Part shown: piece by piece, positions 39,834 through 49,466 of the stretch
Layout of the letters: every line of letters begins with the position of its first letter
How positions within the stretch are numbered: position 1 is the first letter of the stretch
Assembly (NCBI GenBank): GCA_023954375.1
Contig: JAMLIC010000009.1
Coordinates: 62,001-126,000 of the forward strand
Origin: Planctomycetota bacterium
Lineage (GTDB): Bacteria > Planctomycetota > J058
DNA length: 64,000 bases
Direction: 5' to 3'
Made by a program: the position numbers and the translations under genes
The notes under the pieces: generated by a model
Seen by the model: the letters and a program-made list of their open reading frames with translations, nothing else
Told to the model about the DNA's origin: nothing
The model's database searches: none

Positions 39834-42722
39834 CTACCGCACCTCCACCCCCAGCCCGAACGAGAACCCCGGCGCGTCGCCCGAGACCTCGACCACGTGC
39901 TGGTAGGCCGTCGTGCGCGGGCTGGCGGGCGTCCCGTCGCCGGCCAGGGCGTTGCGCCGCCCGCCGTGCTCGAGGGCCACGCTCACCGTCCGCGCGCCGG
40001 ACGTCTTGCCCAGCCGGAGCACGCCGCCCTGGTCGGTCGCCTGGAGGCCCTGCTGGCCGGCGTGGGCCAGCGCGCGCAGGTCGGGCGACAGGCCGGCGCG
40101 CACGTAGAGCGTGCCGACCTGCGGGTCGAGGGCGTAGGTCACCTCGACGCGGCCCGGGCCGGCCCAGGCGATCGTCTTGCTCACCAGGCCGTCGCTCGAG
40201 CGGAAGGTCAGCGCGACCGAGGTCGTCGACACGACCGCGACCGAGTCGTCGTTGACGTAGTCGCGCCCGGCGCCGGTGGCCCACACGTCCTTGAGCGTGG
40301 ACGTCCGCGCCGCGTCGGCCGCCGGGCTCTCCCAGCCCGCCTCGGGGCTCTGCTCGGGGAAGGCCAGCGGCGAGCCGATCACCTGGTGCCCCTGGCCGGT
40401 CTGCGGGTCGCGGGCGAAGCCGGCCACGACCCGGCCGCCCTCGCGCTCGACGACGAGGAGCAGCCGGTCGTCCATGAGCAGGTACTCGGGCTCGCCGTCG
40501 AGGTCGACGTCGCGGACCTCGGTCCGCGGCTGCGCCGGCGGGCTCGCCGCCCAGCCGGCCGCGTAGGCCACCACCGCCGCGTCGCCCACGTGCGTCGACA
40601 GGGCGTGCGCGAAGCCCGTCAGCCGGTCGTAGGTCGTGTCGGGGTGCAGGTAGGCGCCGCTGGCCAGCCGCGTCGTGTCGTGCATGTCCTCCTGGTGCCA
40701 GGCGGTGCGGTACATGGCCGACGCGAGCGCCAGCTCGGCGAGCTCGCGCAGCTCGCCCGCGGGCGCCGCCTGGATCGCCCCCCACACGTCGCCGAGGAGC
40801 GTGCCCGGCGTCTTCACGTCGCCCATGACCCTCGGGAACGGCCGCCCGTGGCGCACGATCGGCCGCAGCCCGGCGAACGACTCCTCGAGCGGGTGGCCGT
40901 AGTACCAGTGGTCGTACGACTCGTGGCAGGCGTGGCGCAGCCACTCGTGCGCCTCGATCGGCAGGCTCGCGCGCTGGCCGTGGTCGACGGCCGCCCAGCC
41001 GCGGCCGGCGAGGTCGTCGAGGGTCGCCACCTCGATCCAGGGCCGCTGCGAGAGCCAGGCGAGGACGCGGTCGTAGACGTCGGGGACGTCGGGGTTGCCC
41101 TTGTGCCCGGCGTACTCCTCCCAGTCGGCGACCAGGACGAGCGCCTGGTGCGGGTCGGGGTCGAGGGCGCGCTCGAGGAGCAGCGTCCGCAGGCCCAGGT
41201 CCGGCCCGCCGTCGGTCTGGCTGAACAGCGAGCGCGTCGGGTCGATCACGAAGCAGGTGACGCCGTTGATCCGGCGCAGCCGGCCGTCGGTGGGGTGCTG
41301 GCCGGTCCAGGTCTCGAAGTGCGTGCGGTCGAGGACGGTGTGCGTGAAGCCGAGCGCCGCCACCTCGGCCAGCGTCGCGCCCGAGGCCACGCGCTCGGGG
41401 ACCCAGAACACACGCCCCTGGCGCTGCACGCCCAGCCAGTCGCGCGCGACGCCCGCGCCGAGCGCGGCGAAGCGGGCGTTCGGCGCCCCCTCGAAGTAGG
41501 GCATGATCGCGTCGGAGTAGGTGCCGGGCAGGTAGGCGCCCTCGCCGGTCGCGGGGTCGCCGTCCCAGAGCTGCGCCGTGCGGCGCAGGAAGGCGGGGCC
41601 GTCCTGCAGCGGGTCGGCGCTCGACGCCCAGCCGATCGCCCCCATGAGCTGGCCGGTGAGGCGGATCGACAGCGGCAGCCCGTGCGCGGTGTGGCTCTCG
41701 AGCGTCCGGCGCAGCCCCGTGGGCAGCCCCTCCGAGGTGCGCGTGCGGTTGGACCAGATCAGGTCGTTCAGCACGTCGGCCTTGAGCGCGGCGCGGTTGC
41801 CCACGGCGACCGGCGCCACGACGGCGCGCCGGTCGGCCACCCAGCCCTCGAGGACCGCCTGGTCGAGGCGCCGGTCGTTGAGGTCGAGCTCGAGCACGGC
41901 GTCGGCGACGCGGTCCTCGCCGTCCTTGACCGAGAGCACCTGGAACACGAGGTCCTGCCCCGCCCAGCCGGCCGCCTGCAGGGCGGCCTCGGGGACGCTC
42001 GCCTCGACGGCGTCGAGGTCGCTCCGGAACGAGACCTGCGGGGCCGGGGCGGTCGCGGTCGTGATCGGCGCCAGCGCGGCGTCGAGGAGCTGGACGTCCT
42101 GGGAGTCCCTGACCACCAGCGCCACGTCCCAGGGGTGCGCCGTCGTCTCGCGCAGGCCGAGCGGCAGCCGGCTGGCCCCCTGGCCGCTCCCCCAGCCGAC
42201 GAGGAACACGAGGTCGAGCCCGCCCAGCTCCGCGCCGTAGCGCAGGTCGAGGAGGTCGACGCGGAGGAAGAGGCTCCCCGCCTCGCGGCGCGAGTAGAAG
42301 GCGACGAGCTCGCGCGAGTCGCGCAGGCCGTCGCCCGCGACGCGCGCGTCGATCGGGTCGAGGGCGCGCAGGTCGGCGAGCGACCAGTCGCGCAGGTGCT
42401 CGAAGACGTCGCCGCGCGCCGTCGTCCCGACGACCGGGCCCGGGCCGACCGTGATCGGCCGCGTCGGCGCGGGCAGGGCGCGGACCGGCGGCCCCGAGAG
42501 GCCGCCCGGCCCGGCCTGCGGGACCGGGGTCGCCGGCGTCGCGCTCGCGGCGGGGGCCGCGGCGGCGCTGGTCACCGGGCTGACGGCGGTGCGCGCGGCC
42601 GGGTTCGTGCCGCCCGGCCCGGGGGCCGGCGTGTAGCGCGCCTTGCCCTCGCGGCAGCCGGCGCTGGCCAGGCCGACGAGGAGGCCGACGAGGAAGACGA
42701 GCGCGGACCTGGTCCTCAGCAC
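39834..42722 (-). CDS. Lipoprotein with GH57-like glycoside hydrolase domain
   Basis: Encodes 962 residues from GTG with TAGGAGGT upstream. The lipoprotein signal has lipobox SAGC. After a Pro/Ala linker, residues about 105-260 form a beta domain resembling the glucodextranase C-terminal/DOMON type (LVAFYSRREAGSLFLRVDLL). The middle (about 290-620) fits a GH57-type barrel: GRVFWVPERVASG followed by LAEVAALGFTHTVLDRTHF matches the nucleophile region of GH57 4-alpha-glucanotransferases, and ALVLVADWEEYAGHKG sits where the acid/base Asp is expected. The C-terminal 300 residues are beta-rich. It is probably an exported enzyme acting on alpha-glucans. The GH57 call is by motif and context only. 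It is preceded by 9 bp from the beta-propeller lipoprotein gene. Confidence 0.65.
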   Translation of the reverse strand: MLRTRSALVFLVGLLVGLASAGCREGKARYTPAPGPGGTNPAARTAVSPVTSAAAAPAASATPATPVPQAGPGGLSGPPVRALPAPTRPITVGPGPVVGTTARGDVFEHLRDWSLADLRALDPIDARVAGDGLRDSRELVAFYSRREAGSLFLRVDLLDLRYGAELGGLDLVFLVGWGSGQGASRLPLGLRETTAHPWDVALVVRDSQDVQLLDAALAPITTATAPAPQVSFRSDLDAVEASVPEAALQAAGWAGQDLVFQVLSVKDGEDRVADAVLELDLNDRRLDQAVLEGWVADRRAVVAPVAVGNRAALKADVLNDLIWSNRTRTSEGLPTGLRRTLESHTAHGLPLSIRLTGQLMGAIGWASSADPLQDGPAFLRRTAQLWDGDPATGEGAYLPGTYSDAIMPYFEGAPNARFAALGAGVARDWLGVQRQGRVFWVPERVASGATLAEVAALGFTHTVLDRTHFETWTGQHPTDGRLRRINGVTCFVIDPTRSLFSQTDGGPDLGLRTLLLERALDPDPHQALVLVADWEEYAGHKGNPDVPDVYDRVLAWLSQRPWIEVATLDDLAGRGWAAVDHGQRASLPIEAHEWLRHACHESYDHWYYGHPLEESFAGLRPIVRHGRPFPRVMGDVKTPGTLLGDVWGAIQAAPAGELRELAELALASAMYRTAWHQEDMHDTTRLASGAYLHPDTTYDRLTGFAHALSTHVGDAAVVAYAAGWAASPPAQPRTEVRDVDLDGEPEYLLMDDRLLLVVEREGGRVVAGFARDPQTGQGHQVIGSPLAFPEQSPEAGWESPAADAARTSTLKDVWATGAGRDYVNDDSVAVVSTTSVALTFRSSDGLVSKTIAWAGPGRVEVTYALDPQVGTLYVRAGLSPDLRALAHAGQQGLQATDQGGVLRLGKTSGARTVSVALEHGGRRNALAGDGTPASPRTTAYQHVVEVSGDAPGFSFGLGVEVR

Positions 42723-42731
42723 GGCGACCTC

Positions 42732-45473
42732 CTACCGGGCCCTGCGGGCGCGGGTCCAGATCGAGCCCTGGGCGCTCCACGCCGCGTGGAGCCCGCCGGT
42801 CGGGGCGGCGACGAGCGCGGCGCGCCGGGCCGGCCCGGGCGCCTCGTCGAGCGGGACCGGCGCGCTCGCGCCGGCGGGCGAGAGCGTCGCGAGCAGGACG
42901 CGCGCGTCGCCGCCGGTCCACTGCTCCCAGGCGACCGCCACGCCGTCGCGGGTGACGGCGAGGTCGGGCTGCCAGGAGCCGCCCGTGGTCAGGTCGAGCG
43001 GGCCGTCGAAGGCCGGCTGCCCGGCGCGGCGCAGGGCGGCGCGCACGCGGCCGTCCTCGACCCACGCGCACCACAGGTCCTCGCCCGCCCAGGCGACGCG
43101 CGGCGCGTACTGCCCGGCCGGCGAGGACGCGACGCCCGTGACCGTCGTGCCGGTCGGGTCGACGGTCGCGACGAGGACCTCGCGGCGGCCGCCGCCCTCC
43201 TCCTCCCAGGTCACGGCGGCGACCCCGCGCGACGACAGCGCCACGGCGGGGCTCCAGGCGCTCGTGCCGGCGCGCGGGTCGACGGCGACGGCGGGGGCGA
43301 AGGCGCGCCCGTCGTGCAGGGCCAGGTGGACGTCGAAGTCGCCGGGCGCCACCTCCTCGGTCCAGACCAGCGCGGCGCGCCCGTCGGGGAGGCCGGCCAG
43401 GCGCGGCGCGTAGGCCCGCGCGCCGCTCGACACGGCGGCGGGCGTCGACCAGCCGGCGGGCCCGCGCGAGGCGACGAGGACGGCGAAGTCGCCGCCCTGC
43501 TCCTGCTCCCAGGCCAGGTGGAGCGCGCGCCCCGCGGCGGCGAGGGTCGGCTGGTAGGAGCCGCCGGGGCGCCGCGAGACGTTCTCGGGCGTGGCGAAGC
43601 CCGCGCCGGGCGCGTCCTCGACCGTGTGGAACACCTCGGCGTTGCCGCCGGCGTCGACCGACCACGCCGCGTGGAGGCGGCCCTCGGCGTCGAGCGCCAG
43701 GGCGGGCCGCCCGGGGTCGCCCGCCGGCGCGGTCACGGCGCGCGGCGCCTCGAGCGCCCCCGCCTCGCGCCAGGTGGTGTAGATCCGCTGGCGGCCGAGG
43801 CGCCGGTCCTGCCAGAGCAGGCGCAGGCGGTCGCCCTCGGGGACGACGACCGGGTGCTTGCGCGACACGTCGCCCTGCCCGAGCGTCAGGAGCTCGGGCG
43901 CCGTGAAGCCGCCGCCCTGGCTGCGGGCGTAGGCCAGGTGGTTGCCGCCGTTGCGCGCCTCGATCCAGGCCACGTGCAGCTCGCCCTGCCACAGGCCCAT
44001 GGCCGGCTCGCTCGCGAGCGCGGCGCCGCGCGACACGTCGACGGGCCGCGACCAGCCCTGGGCCGTGCGCCGGGCGTGCAGGACCCGGCCCTGGTCGACG
44101 TAGAGCAGGTGCGTCGTGCCGCCCTCGTCGAGGAGCTCCACGCGCTCGACGACGCCCTGCCCCTGCGCCACGACCTCGACCGGCCCCCAGCCCGCCTGCG
44201 TGCGCCGCCGCGCGCGCACCTCGGCGCGGCCCGGCTCGACCTCGGCCCAGGCGACCAGCGCCTCGCCGCCCGGCAGCGCCGCGAGCGCGGGGTCGCGCGC
44301 CTGGAGGAGCGCCGACGTCCCGGCCGAGGTCACCTCGGCGATCTGCGACCAGGCGCCGCCCGCGCGCCGGCGGTGCGCCACGCGCGGGGTCGTGCTGCTC
44401 GGGCCCCAGTCCTCCCACACGACGTCGACGTCGCCCGCGGGCCCGACGAGCACGCGCGGGTTGACCTGCATGCCGCCGGTGGTCCCGGAGAGGACGACGT
44501 GCGGCGTCCAGGCGAACGCGTGCGGGTCGAACTGGCTGTGGCGGATCGCGAAGTCGCCGGTGGCGTCCTCGTACTGCTCCCAGACGAGGTGCGGCAGGCC
44601 GCCGGCGTCGAGGCCGAGGTCCTGGTTCCAGGCGGTGCGCCCGGCCCGCGACACGTTGTCGGGCGGCGAGAAGCTGCGCCCGTCGTGCAGCGAGTACCAG
44701 ACGTTGCTCGTCATGTTGAGGTTCTGGAACAGCCCCACGTGCGTGCGGCCCTGCGCGTCGCGCAGGGCGCGCGGGCGCAGGGCCTCGCCGGCGACGGCCA
44801 GCGCCTCGTGCGGCGTGACCCAGGCGCCGACCCGCAGCCAGGGGCCGGGGCCCGCCGGGAGGTCGACCGCCGCGACGCCGCCGGCCGCGTCGTGCGCGAC
44901 CGCCGCCTCGACGGCGAGGCGCTGGTCCTCGTGCGCCTCGCCCTGGCCGGAGAGGTCGAGGACGACGAGCAGGTCGACCGGCGCGGCCGGGGTCAGGGCC
45001 AGCGCCAGGAAGCGGAACTCGAGCGGGCCGTCGTTCGTGGCGAAGCCGGCGCTCGCGAGCACCCGGTCGACGCTGCGGTCGAAGGCGCCGTCGCCGTCGA
45101 CGTCGATGGCCAGGCGCGCCGTGGTCGTGCCGGCGGCGTCGTCGAGCGTGCCGGCCGCCCGCAGGGTCAGCCCGGTCACCTCGAGCGGGTCGGGGCCGGC
45201 CGCCTCGAGGCGCAGGGCGAGGGCCGTGACCTCCTGCGCGTCGCGCTCGACGCGCTGGGGGCCCGGCCCGAGGAGCGTCACCCGCACCCGGGAGGGGGAG
45301 GCGGCCGGCGTCGTCGCGGAGCCGATCGCGCCGGTCACCGCGCCGTTGCCGTAGGGGACGGTCGTCCCGGCCGGGGCGGTGGCGGCGGGGAGGGCGACTG
45401 GCCGTGACCCTTCGCGGCACCCCACGATCGCGAGGGACGACGCGAGGAGCAGGCTGGCGGCGCGTGGGCCCAT
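42732..45473 (-). CDS. Lipoprotein with beta-propeller (BNR/sialidase-like) repeats
   Basis: Encodes 913 residues from an ATG with GGGAGGG upstream. The lipobox is AIVGC. Residues about 55-200 form a beta domain that includes a Ca-binding-like DVDGDGAFDRS. From about 210 the chain consists of 10-12 repeats of about 50 residues, each with an Asp-box-like or W-containing core such as LPHLVWEQYED, VDVVWEDWG, LHVAWIEARN and LHLAWEQEQGGD. This suggests one or two six- to eight-bladed propellers. It may bind glycans or proteins at the cell surface. The lipid anchor, shared N-terminal style and 9-bp spacing with the GH57-like gene indicate a joint function. No catalytic set of sialidase is evident. 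Confidence 0.78.
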   Translation of the reverse strand: MGPRAASLLLASSLAIVGCREGSRPVALPAATAPAGTTVPYGNGAVTGAIGSATTPAASPSRVRVTLLGPGPQRVERDAQEVTALALRLEAAGPDPLEVTGLTLRAAGTLDDAAGTTTARLAIDVDGDGAFDRSVDRVLASAGFATNDGPLEFRFLALALTPAAPVDLLVVLDLSGQGEAHEDQRLAVEAAVAHDAAGGVAAVDLPAGPGPWLRVGAWVTPHEALAVAGEALRPRALRDAQGRTHVGLFQNLNMTSNVWYSLHDGRSFSPPDNVSRAGRTAWNQDLGLDAGGLPHLVWEQYEDATGDFAIRHSQFDPHAFAWTPHVVLSGTTGGMQVNPRVLVGPAGDVDVVWEDWGPSSTTPRVAHRRRAGGAWSQIAEVTSAGTSALLQARDPALAALPGGEALVAWAEVEPGRAEVRARRRTQAGWGPVEVVAQGQGVVERVELLDEGGTTHLLYVDQGRVLHARRTAQGWSRPVDVSRGAALASEPAMGLWQGELHVAWIEARNGGNHLAYARSQGGGFTAPELLTLGQGDVSRKHPVVVPEGDRLRLLWQDRRLGRQRIYTTWREAGALEAPRAVTAPAGDPGRPALALDAEGRLHAAWSVDAGGNAEVFHTVEDAPGAGFATPENVSRRPGGSYQPTLAAAGRALHLAWEQEQGGDFAVLVASRGPAGWSTPAAVSSGARAYAPRLAGLPDGRAALVWTEEVAPGDFDVHLALHDGRAFAPAVAVDPRAGTSAWSPAVALSSRGVAAVTWEEEGGGRREVLVATVDPTGTTVTGVASSPAGQYAPRVAWAGEDLWCAWVEDGRVRAALRRAGQPAFDGPLDLTTGGSWQPDLAVTRDGVAVAWEQWTGGDARVLLATLSPAGASAPVPLDEAPGPARRAALVAAPTGGLHAAWSAQGSIWTRARRAR

Positions 45474-45631
45474 GGCGGTCCCTCCCGGACATGGGAGGAG
45501 AGCCCGGGGGGCGGGGATCCGGACAGGGGATCGTTAGGCGTTGTGGCCAGGCCGCTTGCGTGGATCTCGTCCGATGTTGGTCGCTCGGCATGGGCCCGGT
45601 CGTCAGGGACGGGTGACACGGCCCGCGCAGG

Positions 45632-45892
45632 GCGGGCACGGGCACGGGCACGGGCACGGGCACGTAGGAAACGACACTTGGCCCGCTTGGTCCTGTATGG
45701 GAGCGAACGGACCACCGTCCGGGGTCAACGTGCGCCCATGTCGGAGAGGAGCGGACGGGCCGGGCGTCCTGGTTCTACGTGCCCGTGCCCGTGCCCGTGC
45801 CCGTGCCCGCGGAGCCCTGACGCTCCTGGCTCAAAGTGGAGCGGACGGGCCGGCGTCCTGGTTCTACGTGCCCGTGCCGCGTGCCCGCGGAG
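45632..45892. repeat. Hexanucleotide minisatellite with 36-bp perfect inverted repeat
   Basis: Five units of GGGCAC (45632-45667, ending in GTAG) are exactly mirrored as five GTGCCC units at 45775-45810 (preceded by CTAC), a perfect 36-bp inverted repeat with 107 bp between arms. A 55- to 67-bp direct duplication overlaps the right arm: 45748-45814 and 45838-45892 share GGAGCGGACGGGCC and CGTCCTGGTTCTACGTGCCC, and a third partial copy follows at 45892. No gene is evident in 45474-45980 apart from this. Confidence 0.85.
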
Positions 45893-45980
45893 CGCGTCCT
45901 GGTTCCCAGTTCCCTGACGCAAGACGGCCGCCCCCTCCCGGGGACGGCCGTCTCGTTCATGCGCTCTCGTCGGGCGTTAG

Positions 45981-47720
45981 TTACCAGCCCGTGTCCTTGT
46001 CGTCGAGCGGCGGCAGCGGCTCGCCCGACCCGCTCAGGTTGCCCTCGGGGGGCTTCTCCTGGCAGAGGACGACCTGCACGACCTCGAGCTTCTGCACGTT
46101 GCCCTTGATCTCCTGGATCACCCGCGTGTCGACGGACAGCTCGCTGATGATCCCGCGCACGACGACGTAGCCGCCGTGGGTCGGGTCGAACTGGTCGACG
46201 GCCTCGGGCGTGACGTTCACCTGGAAGCGCTTGGGCTCCTTGCCCTCCTGCCAGGTGTCGCGCTCGACCACCCAGATCTCGCAGCGCGAGAGGTCGAGCT
46301 TGCCGTCGCGGCCGCGCAGCTCGGCCAGGGGGTCCCTCGACGCCCCGGTGGTGCCGCCGGCGCGGTAGCCGCGGGTGTCGTCGAAGCCGTAGGGGTCGGT
46401 CTTGCCCTCCAGCTCGTCCTTGGCCCTCTTGCGCCACTCCGCGATCACCGTCTCGACGCGGATCAGCTGGTCGACGACCTTCGTCGCCTCGGAGGTCCCG
46501 GCCACCGAGCCGGGCGCCACGGGCGCGCCGCCGGGCGGGGCCGCGTTGCGCGGGGCCTCGTCCCAGCCGTCACCCCAGTCGTCGCCCCAGTCGTCGGCGC
46601 GGTCGCCGTTGTCCTCCATGTCGTTCCAGTCGTCCTCGACCGGCCCGGAGGGCATGCGGTTGCCGGCGGCGTTCAGCCCGGCCTTCTGGGCCTTGGGGAG
46701 GACCATGATGCGCCCCGAGACCATCACCAGGTCGCGCTCGTCGACGCTCCCCGAGCCCTTGCGGCGGCCGGTCACCGGGTCGATCTCGTCCGAGTCCGAG
46801 CGCTCGCCGCGCTCGCGCCCGGTGGGGGTGCCGTCGGGGTTGTCGGCCGCGGCGAGGTCGTCGCCGCCGTTCGGCCCGCCCGCGCCGTTGGGCCCGCCCC
46901 AGTTGCCGGCGCCAGCGCCGAAGCCGCCGCCCATGCCGCCCAGGCCGCCGCCGCCGGCGACGCTCGGGCCCGCCTCGTTGGGCGTGGTCGGGTTGGCCAG
47001 CGGATCGGTGAGGCTGCCCGTGGCGCCGCCCGCGCCGCCGCCGCCAGCCCACTCGTACGGGTCCGCGTAGCCGCCGTCGAAGCTGCCGCCCGTGTAGCTG
47101 TCGGGGCGGCCATCGCCGGTCGTGTCGCGGACGTCGGGGCGGCCGTCGCCGTCGCGGTCCCAGCCGATGATGTTGCCGTTCGCGTCGTAGATCGGCCGGC
47201 CCACGCCGTTGTCCGAGCCGCCAGGGTTCGGGTTGTTGCGGTCGTTGAGCAGCCGGTCGCGCTCCCGCTCGAGGTCCTCGAGCCGCCGCAGGTTCTCGGC
47301 GTTCGGGTTGTTCATCCAGTTCTTGATCGCGTCCTTGAGCAGGTCCGCGATCAGGTCGATCGCCTTGTCGCCGACCTTGTCCCAGAAGCCCGGCGGCCGG
47401 TTGGCCTCCGCCGTCTTGATGTCGGCGGCGACCCGGTCCATGTGCTGCACCATGCCGGCCGTCTGCTGCTTGCCCTTGAGCCACTCGGCGTAGGTGCGGT
47501 CGTACTCGGCCGTGCGCTGGGCGGGCGTCAGGTTCGGGTCGTTGTTGATCTGCTCCAGCCGCTGCCTGAAGACGCGGTCGCGCTCGGCATCGGCGGCGAG
47601 GATGGCCTTCTTGTCCTGGGCGGAGCTCGTCGGGGTGCCGAAGGCGATGACCACCCCGGCCAGCGCCAGCGGGACCCACCATCCTCGCGGGCATCCTCGT
47701 GCGGACTGAGAGCGCTTCAT
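45981..47720 (-). CDS. Secreted Gly/Asp-rich protein with calcium-binding-like repeats (hypothetical)
   Basis: Encodes 579 residues from an ATG with AGGGGAAG upstream. A signal peptide (WVPLALAGVVIAFGTPTSSAQ) precedes a helical domain (35-160) with DLIADLLKDAIKNWMNNPNA. Residues about 180-215 carry three DxDGDGRPD-type loops (GWDRDGDGRPDVRDTTGDG), as in thrombospondin type 3 or dockerin-like Ca sites. A long low-complexity Gly/Asn/Ala stretch (220-310) and a Trp/Asp-rich segment (WNDMEDNGDRADDWGDDWGD) follow. The C-terminal 110 residues form a compact beta domain (CEIWVVERDTW through KLEVVQVVLCQE). An extracellular structural or matrix role is plausible. The family is unknown. Confidence 0.75.
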   Translation of the reverse strand: MKRSQSARGCPRGWWVPLALAGVVIAFGTPTSSAQDKKAILAADAERDRVFRQRLEQINNDPNLTPAQRTAEYDRTYAEWLKGKQQTAGMVQHMDRVAADIKTAEANRPPGFWDKVGDKAIDLIADLLKDAIKNWMNNPNAENLRRLEDLERERDRLLNDRNNPNPGGSDNGVGRPIYDANGNIIGWDRDGDGRPDVRDTTGDGRPDSYTGGSFDGGYADPYEWAGGGGAGGATGSLTDPLANPTTPNEAGPSVAGGGGLGGMGGGFGAGAGNWGGPNGAGGPNGGDDLAAADNPDGTPTGRERGERSDSDEIDPVTGRRKGSGSVDERDLVMVSGRIMVLPKAQKAGLNAAGNRMPSGPVEDDWNDMEDNGDRADDWGDDWGDGWDEAPRNAAPPGGAPVAPGSVAGTSEATKVVDQLIRVETVIAEWRKRAKDELEGKTDPYGFDDTRGYRAGGTTGASRDPLAELRGRDGKLDLSRCEIWVVERDTWQEGKEPKRFQVNVTPEAVDQFDPTHGGYVVVRGIISELSVDTRVIQEIKGNVQKLEVVQVVLCQEKPPEGNLSGSGEPLPPLDDKDTGW

Positions 47721-47860
47721 CGAGACTTCCCCTGGGCGCGTGGCCCGGTGAACGCATCAGCGGCGGCGAACCACCTGACGCATGATCCTCCGTCGGGCCC
47801 TCCTATGCAACTCGACGACCGGCGCCCCGACACGACGCAAGTTGTGACGTGGCGCTGACG

Positions 47861-47892
47861 GTTCGTCTCACGGTTCGGCCCGTGAGACGAAC
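47861..47892 (-). terminator. Perfect 13-bp hairpin after the polytopic membrane protein gene
   Basis: GTTCGTCTCACGG (47861-47873) pairs with CCGTGAGACGAAC (47880-47892) around a 6-nt loop. It starts 10 bp downstream of the minus-strand stop at 47902. No U-tract follows, as is usual in this GC-rich DNA. Confidence 0.6.
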
Positions 47893-47901
47893 TGATCCAG
47901 A

Positions 47902-49456
47902 TTACGTCAGGGCCGCGCGGAGTCGCCAGCTCGCCCAGGCCAGCAGGGCGAGGGCGGCGAGGGAGGTCGCCCGGCCGAGCGCCTGCAGGCCAGGGTCCAC
48001 CCGCGTGAGGTGCAAGGGGAGCAGGTCGAGCCCTCGGCCCACCTCGGGCGGCCCGTCGTCGCGCAGGTGCTCGACGAGCCGCCGCGGGTAGCTGACGAGC
48101 GGGCTGTAGTCGAGCCGGTAGCGGTTGAGCGGGCGCCCGGGCGGCACGGCCGGGTCGTCGGGCGCGTGGCGCTCGTAGTAGGCGCTGGAGCGCGCGCGCT
48201 CGCCCATGGCCTGGTCCTCCATGAACGACACGGTCACGCCGAGCGCCTGCACCGTCACCCCGATCGCGACGACGGCGCCCAGGGCGGCCCGCCGCGGCGC
48301 CGGGCCGCAGGCGAGGGGGAGGAGGAGGAGGGGGACGACGGGGAGGAGGTGGCGCGGCCCGAAGGCGTAGCCGCCCTCCCAGTAGAAGTAGCTGGCGAAG
48401 AAGAGGAGCGCCGTGAGCCCGGCGCCGAGCGCCGCCAGGGCGGCGCCGCGGTGGGCGCGCCAGAGCGCCGGCGCGCGCCAGAGCGCGAGCGCGAGCGGCG
48501 GCGCGAAGAGGAAGAGCGACTTGCCGGGCGACAGGAGGAGGCCGACGAGCCCGCGCGGCGCCTCGGCCAGGAGGAAGGGCCGCGGCCGCTCGCCCGGCCG
48601 CAGGAGCTCGCCCCAGTCGTAGCCGAACTGCAGGGGGTCGCCGAAGCGCCACGCGTTCCACTCGGCGTGGACGACCGCCGCGAGGAGCGTCGCCCCGAGC
48701 GCGGGGGCCGCGGCCCGGAGCGCGCGGCGCAGGTCGTCCGCGGTCGACGGCCGGCCCGGCGCGAGCGCCTGCGCGGCGGGGAGGAGCGCCAGCGCCGGCG
48801 CGAGGACGAGGTTCGTCGACTTGACCAGGAAGGCCAGCAGGAAGGCCGCGGCGCCCGGGAGCGCGCGCCCCTCGAGGTGCCAGGCCACGCCCCACACGAG
48901 GAGCGCGGCGCTGATCGGCTCGGCGTAGAAGAACGTGGCGTACGGCCAGAGGAAGGTCGCCCCGCCGAGGAGGGCGGCCGTGAGCGCGGCGCGCCGCGGG
49001 TCGGCGCCGAGCGCGCGCGCGGCGCGGAACAGCCCGGCCACCGCCAGCGCCGCCCAGGTGGCCGTGGCGAGCGACCCGAACGCCGCGACGACCTCGCGCC
49101 AGGGGTCGGGGGCGCCCTCCCCGGGCCGCAGGCCGGCCGCGCGCGCCACGCCGCGCCCGAGCGCGTGGTGCGGCAGGACCAGGAAGGCCGTGGCCGGGCC
49201 GTAGGGCGCGTACTGCCGCCCGTCGCGGCCGACCCGGCCGAAGAACACCTCGCGGGGGACCTGGTCGACGGCCTGCGTCCCGCGCTCCCACAGCGACTCG
49301 GCCTGGCAGTGGACCTCGAACTCGTCGGCGACGCGCGACACGCGCCCGGAGGCGGTGAGCGCGTAGAGCCCCTGGAAGGCGAGGAGCAGGAGCAGCGCGA
49401 TGCGTCGGTCGGCGGCGGTCGTGGCGGGCCCCCGGCTGTTCAGTCGCGAGACCCAT
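47902..49456 (-). CDS. Polytopic membrane protein, possible glycosyltransferase (GT-C-like); start disrupted
   Basis: About 515 residues with 10-12 membrane helices (for example AALTAALLGGATFLWPYATF and FLLAFLVKSTNLVLAPALAL). An early DEFEVHCQAESLWERG loop follows the first helix, the position where GT-C-fold lipid-linked sugar transferases carry acidic catalytic residues. YFYWEGGYAFGPRHLLPVV is typical of such dolichol/undecaprenol-sugar-using proteins. No ATG/GTG/TTG exists in frame before the first helix. ATG 49456 is one base out of frame, and removing one C from the five-C run at 49429-49433 would give a clean start. GTG 49341 is the fallback but deletes helix 1. Confidence 0.7.
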
Positions 49457-49460
49457 GGAG

Positions 49461-49466
49461 TATGCT
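49461..49466 (+). promoter_or_regulatory. -10 box TATGCT upstream of adenosine deaminase
   Basis: TATGCT lies about 50 bp before the TTG at 49513 and resembles the box at 51722. It overlaps an in-frame ATG (49462), which therefore cannot be the translation start if this promoter is used. A weak -35 (TGTTCA, 49437) is 18 bp upstream. Confidence 0.5.

Noticed and set aside
39711..45407. Very long open frame on the plus strand, antisense to two lipoprotein genes
   Set aside because: It is a by-product of extreme GC content: few TA-rich stops occur in that frame. Its protein is compositionally uniform and without domains, whereas the minus strand gives signal peptides and repeats.
45632..45892. 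CRISPR-like array
   Set aside because: Units are 6 bp or a single duplication, without regular unique spacers, and no cas genes are present.
49462..49464. ATG as the adenosine deaminase start
   Set aside because: It overlaps the -10 box TATGCT, and the residues it would add have no family counterpart; TTG 49513 has a good ribosome-binding site.
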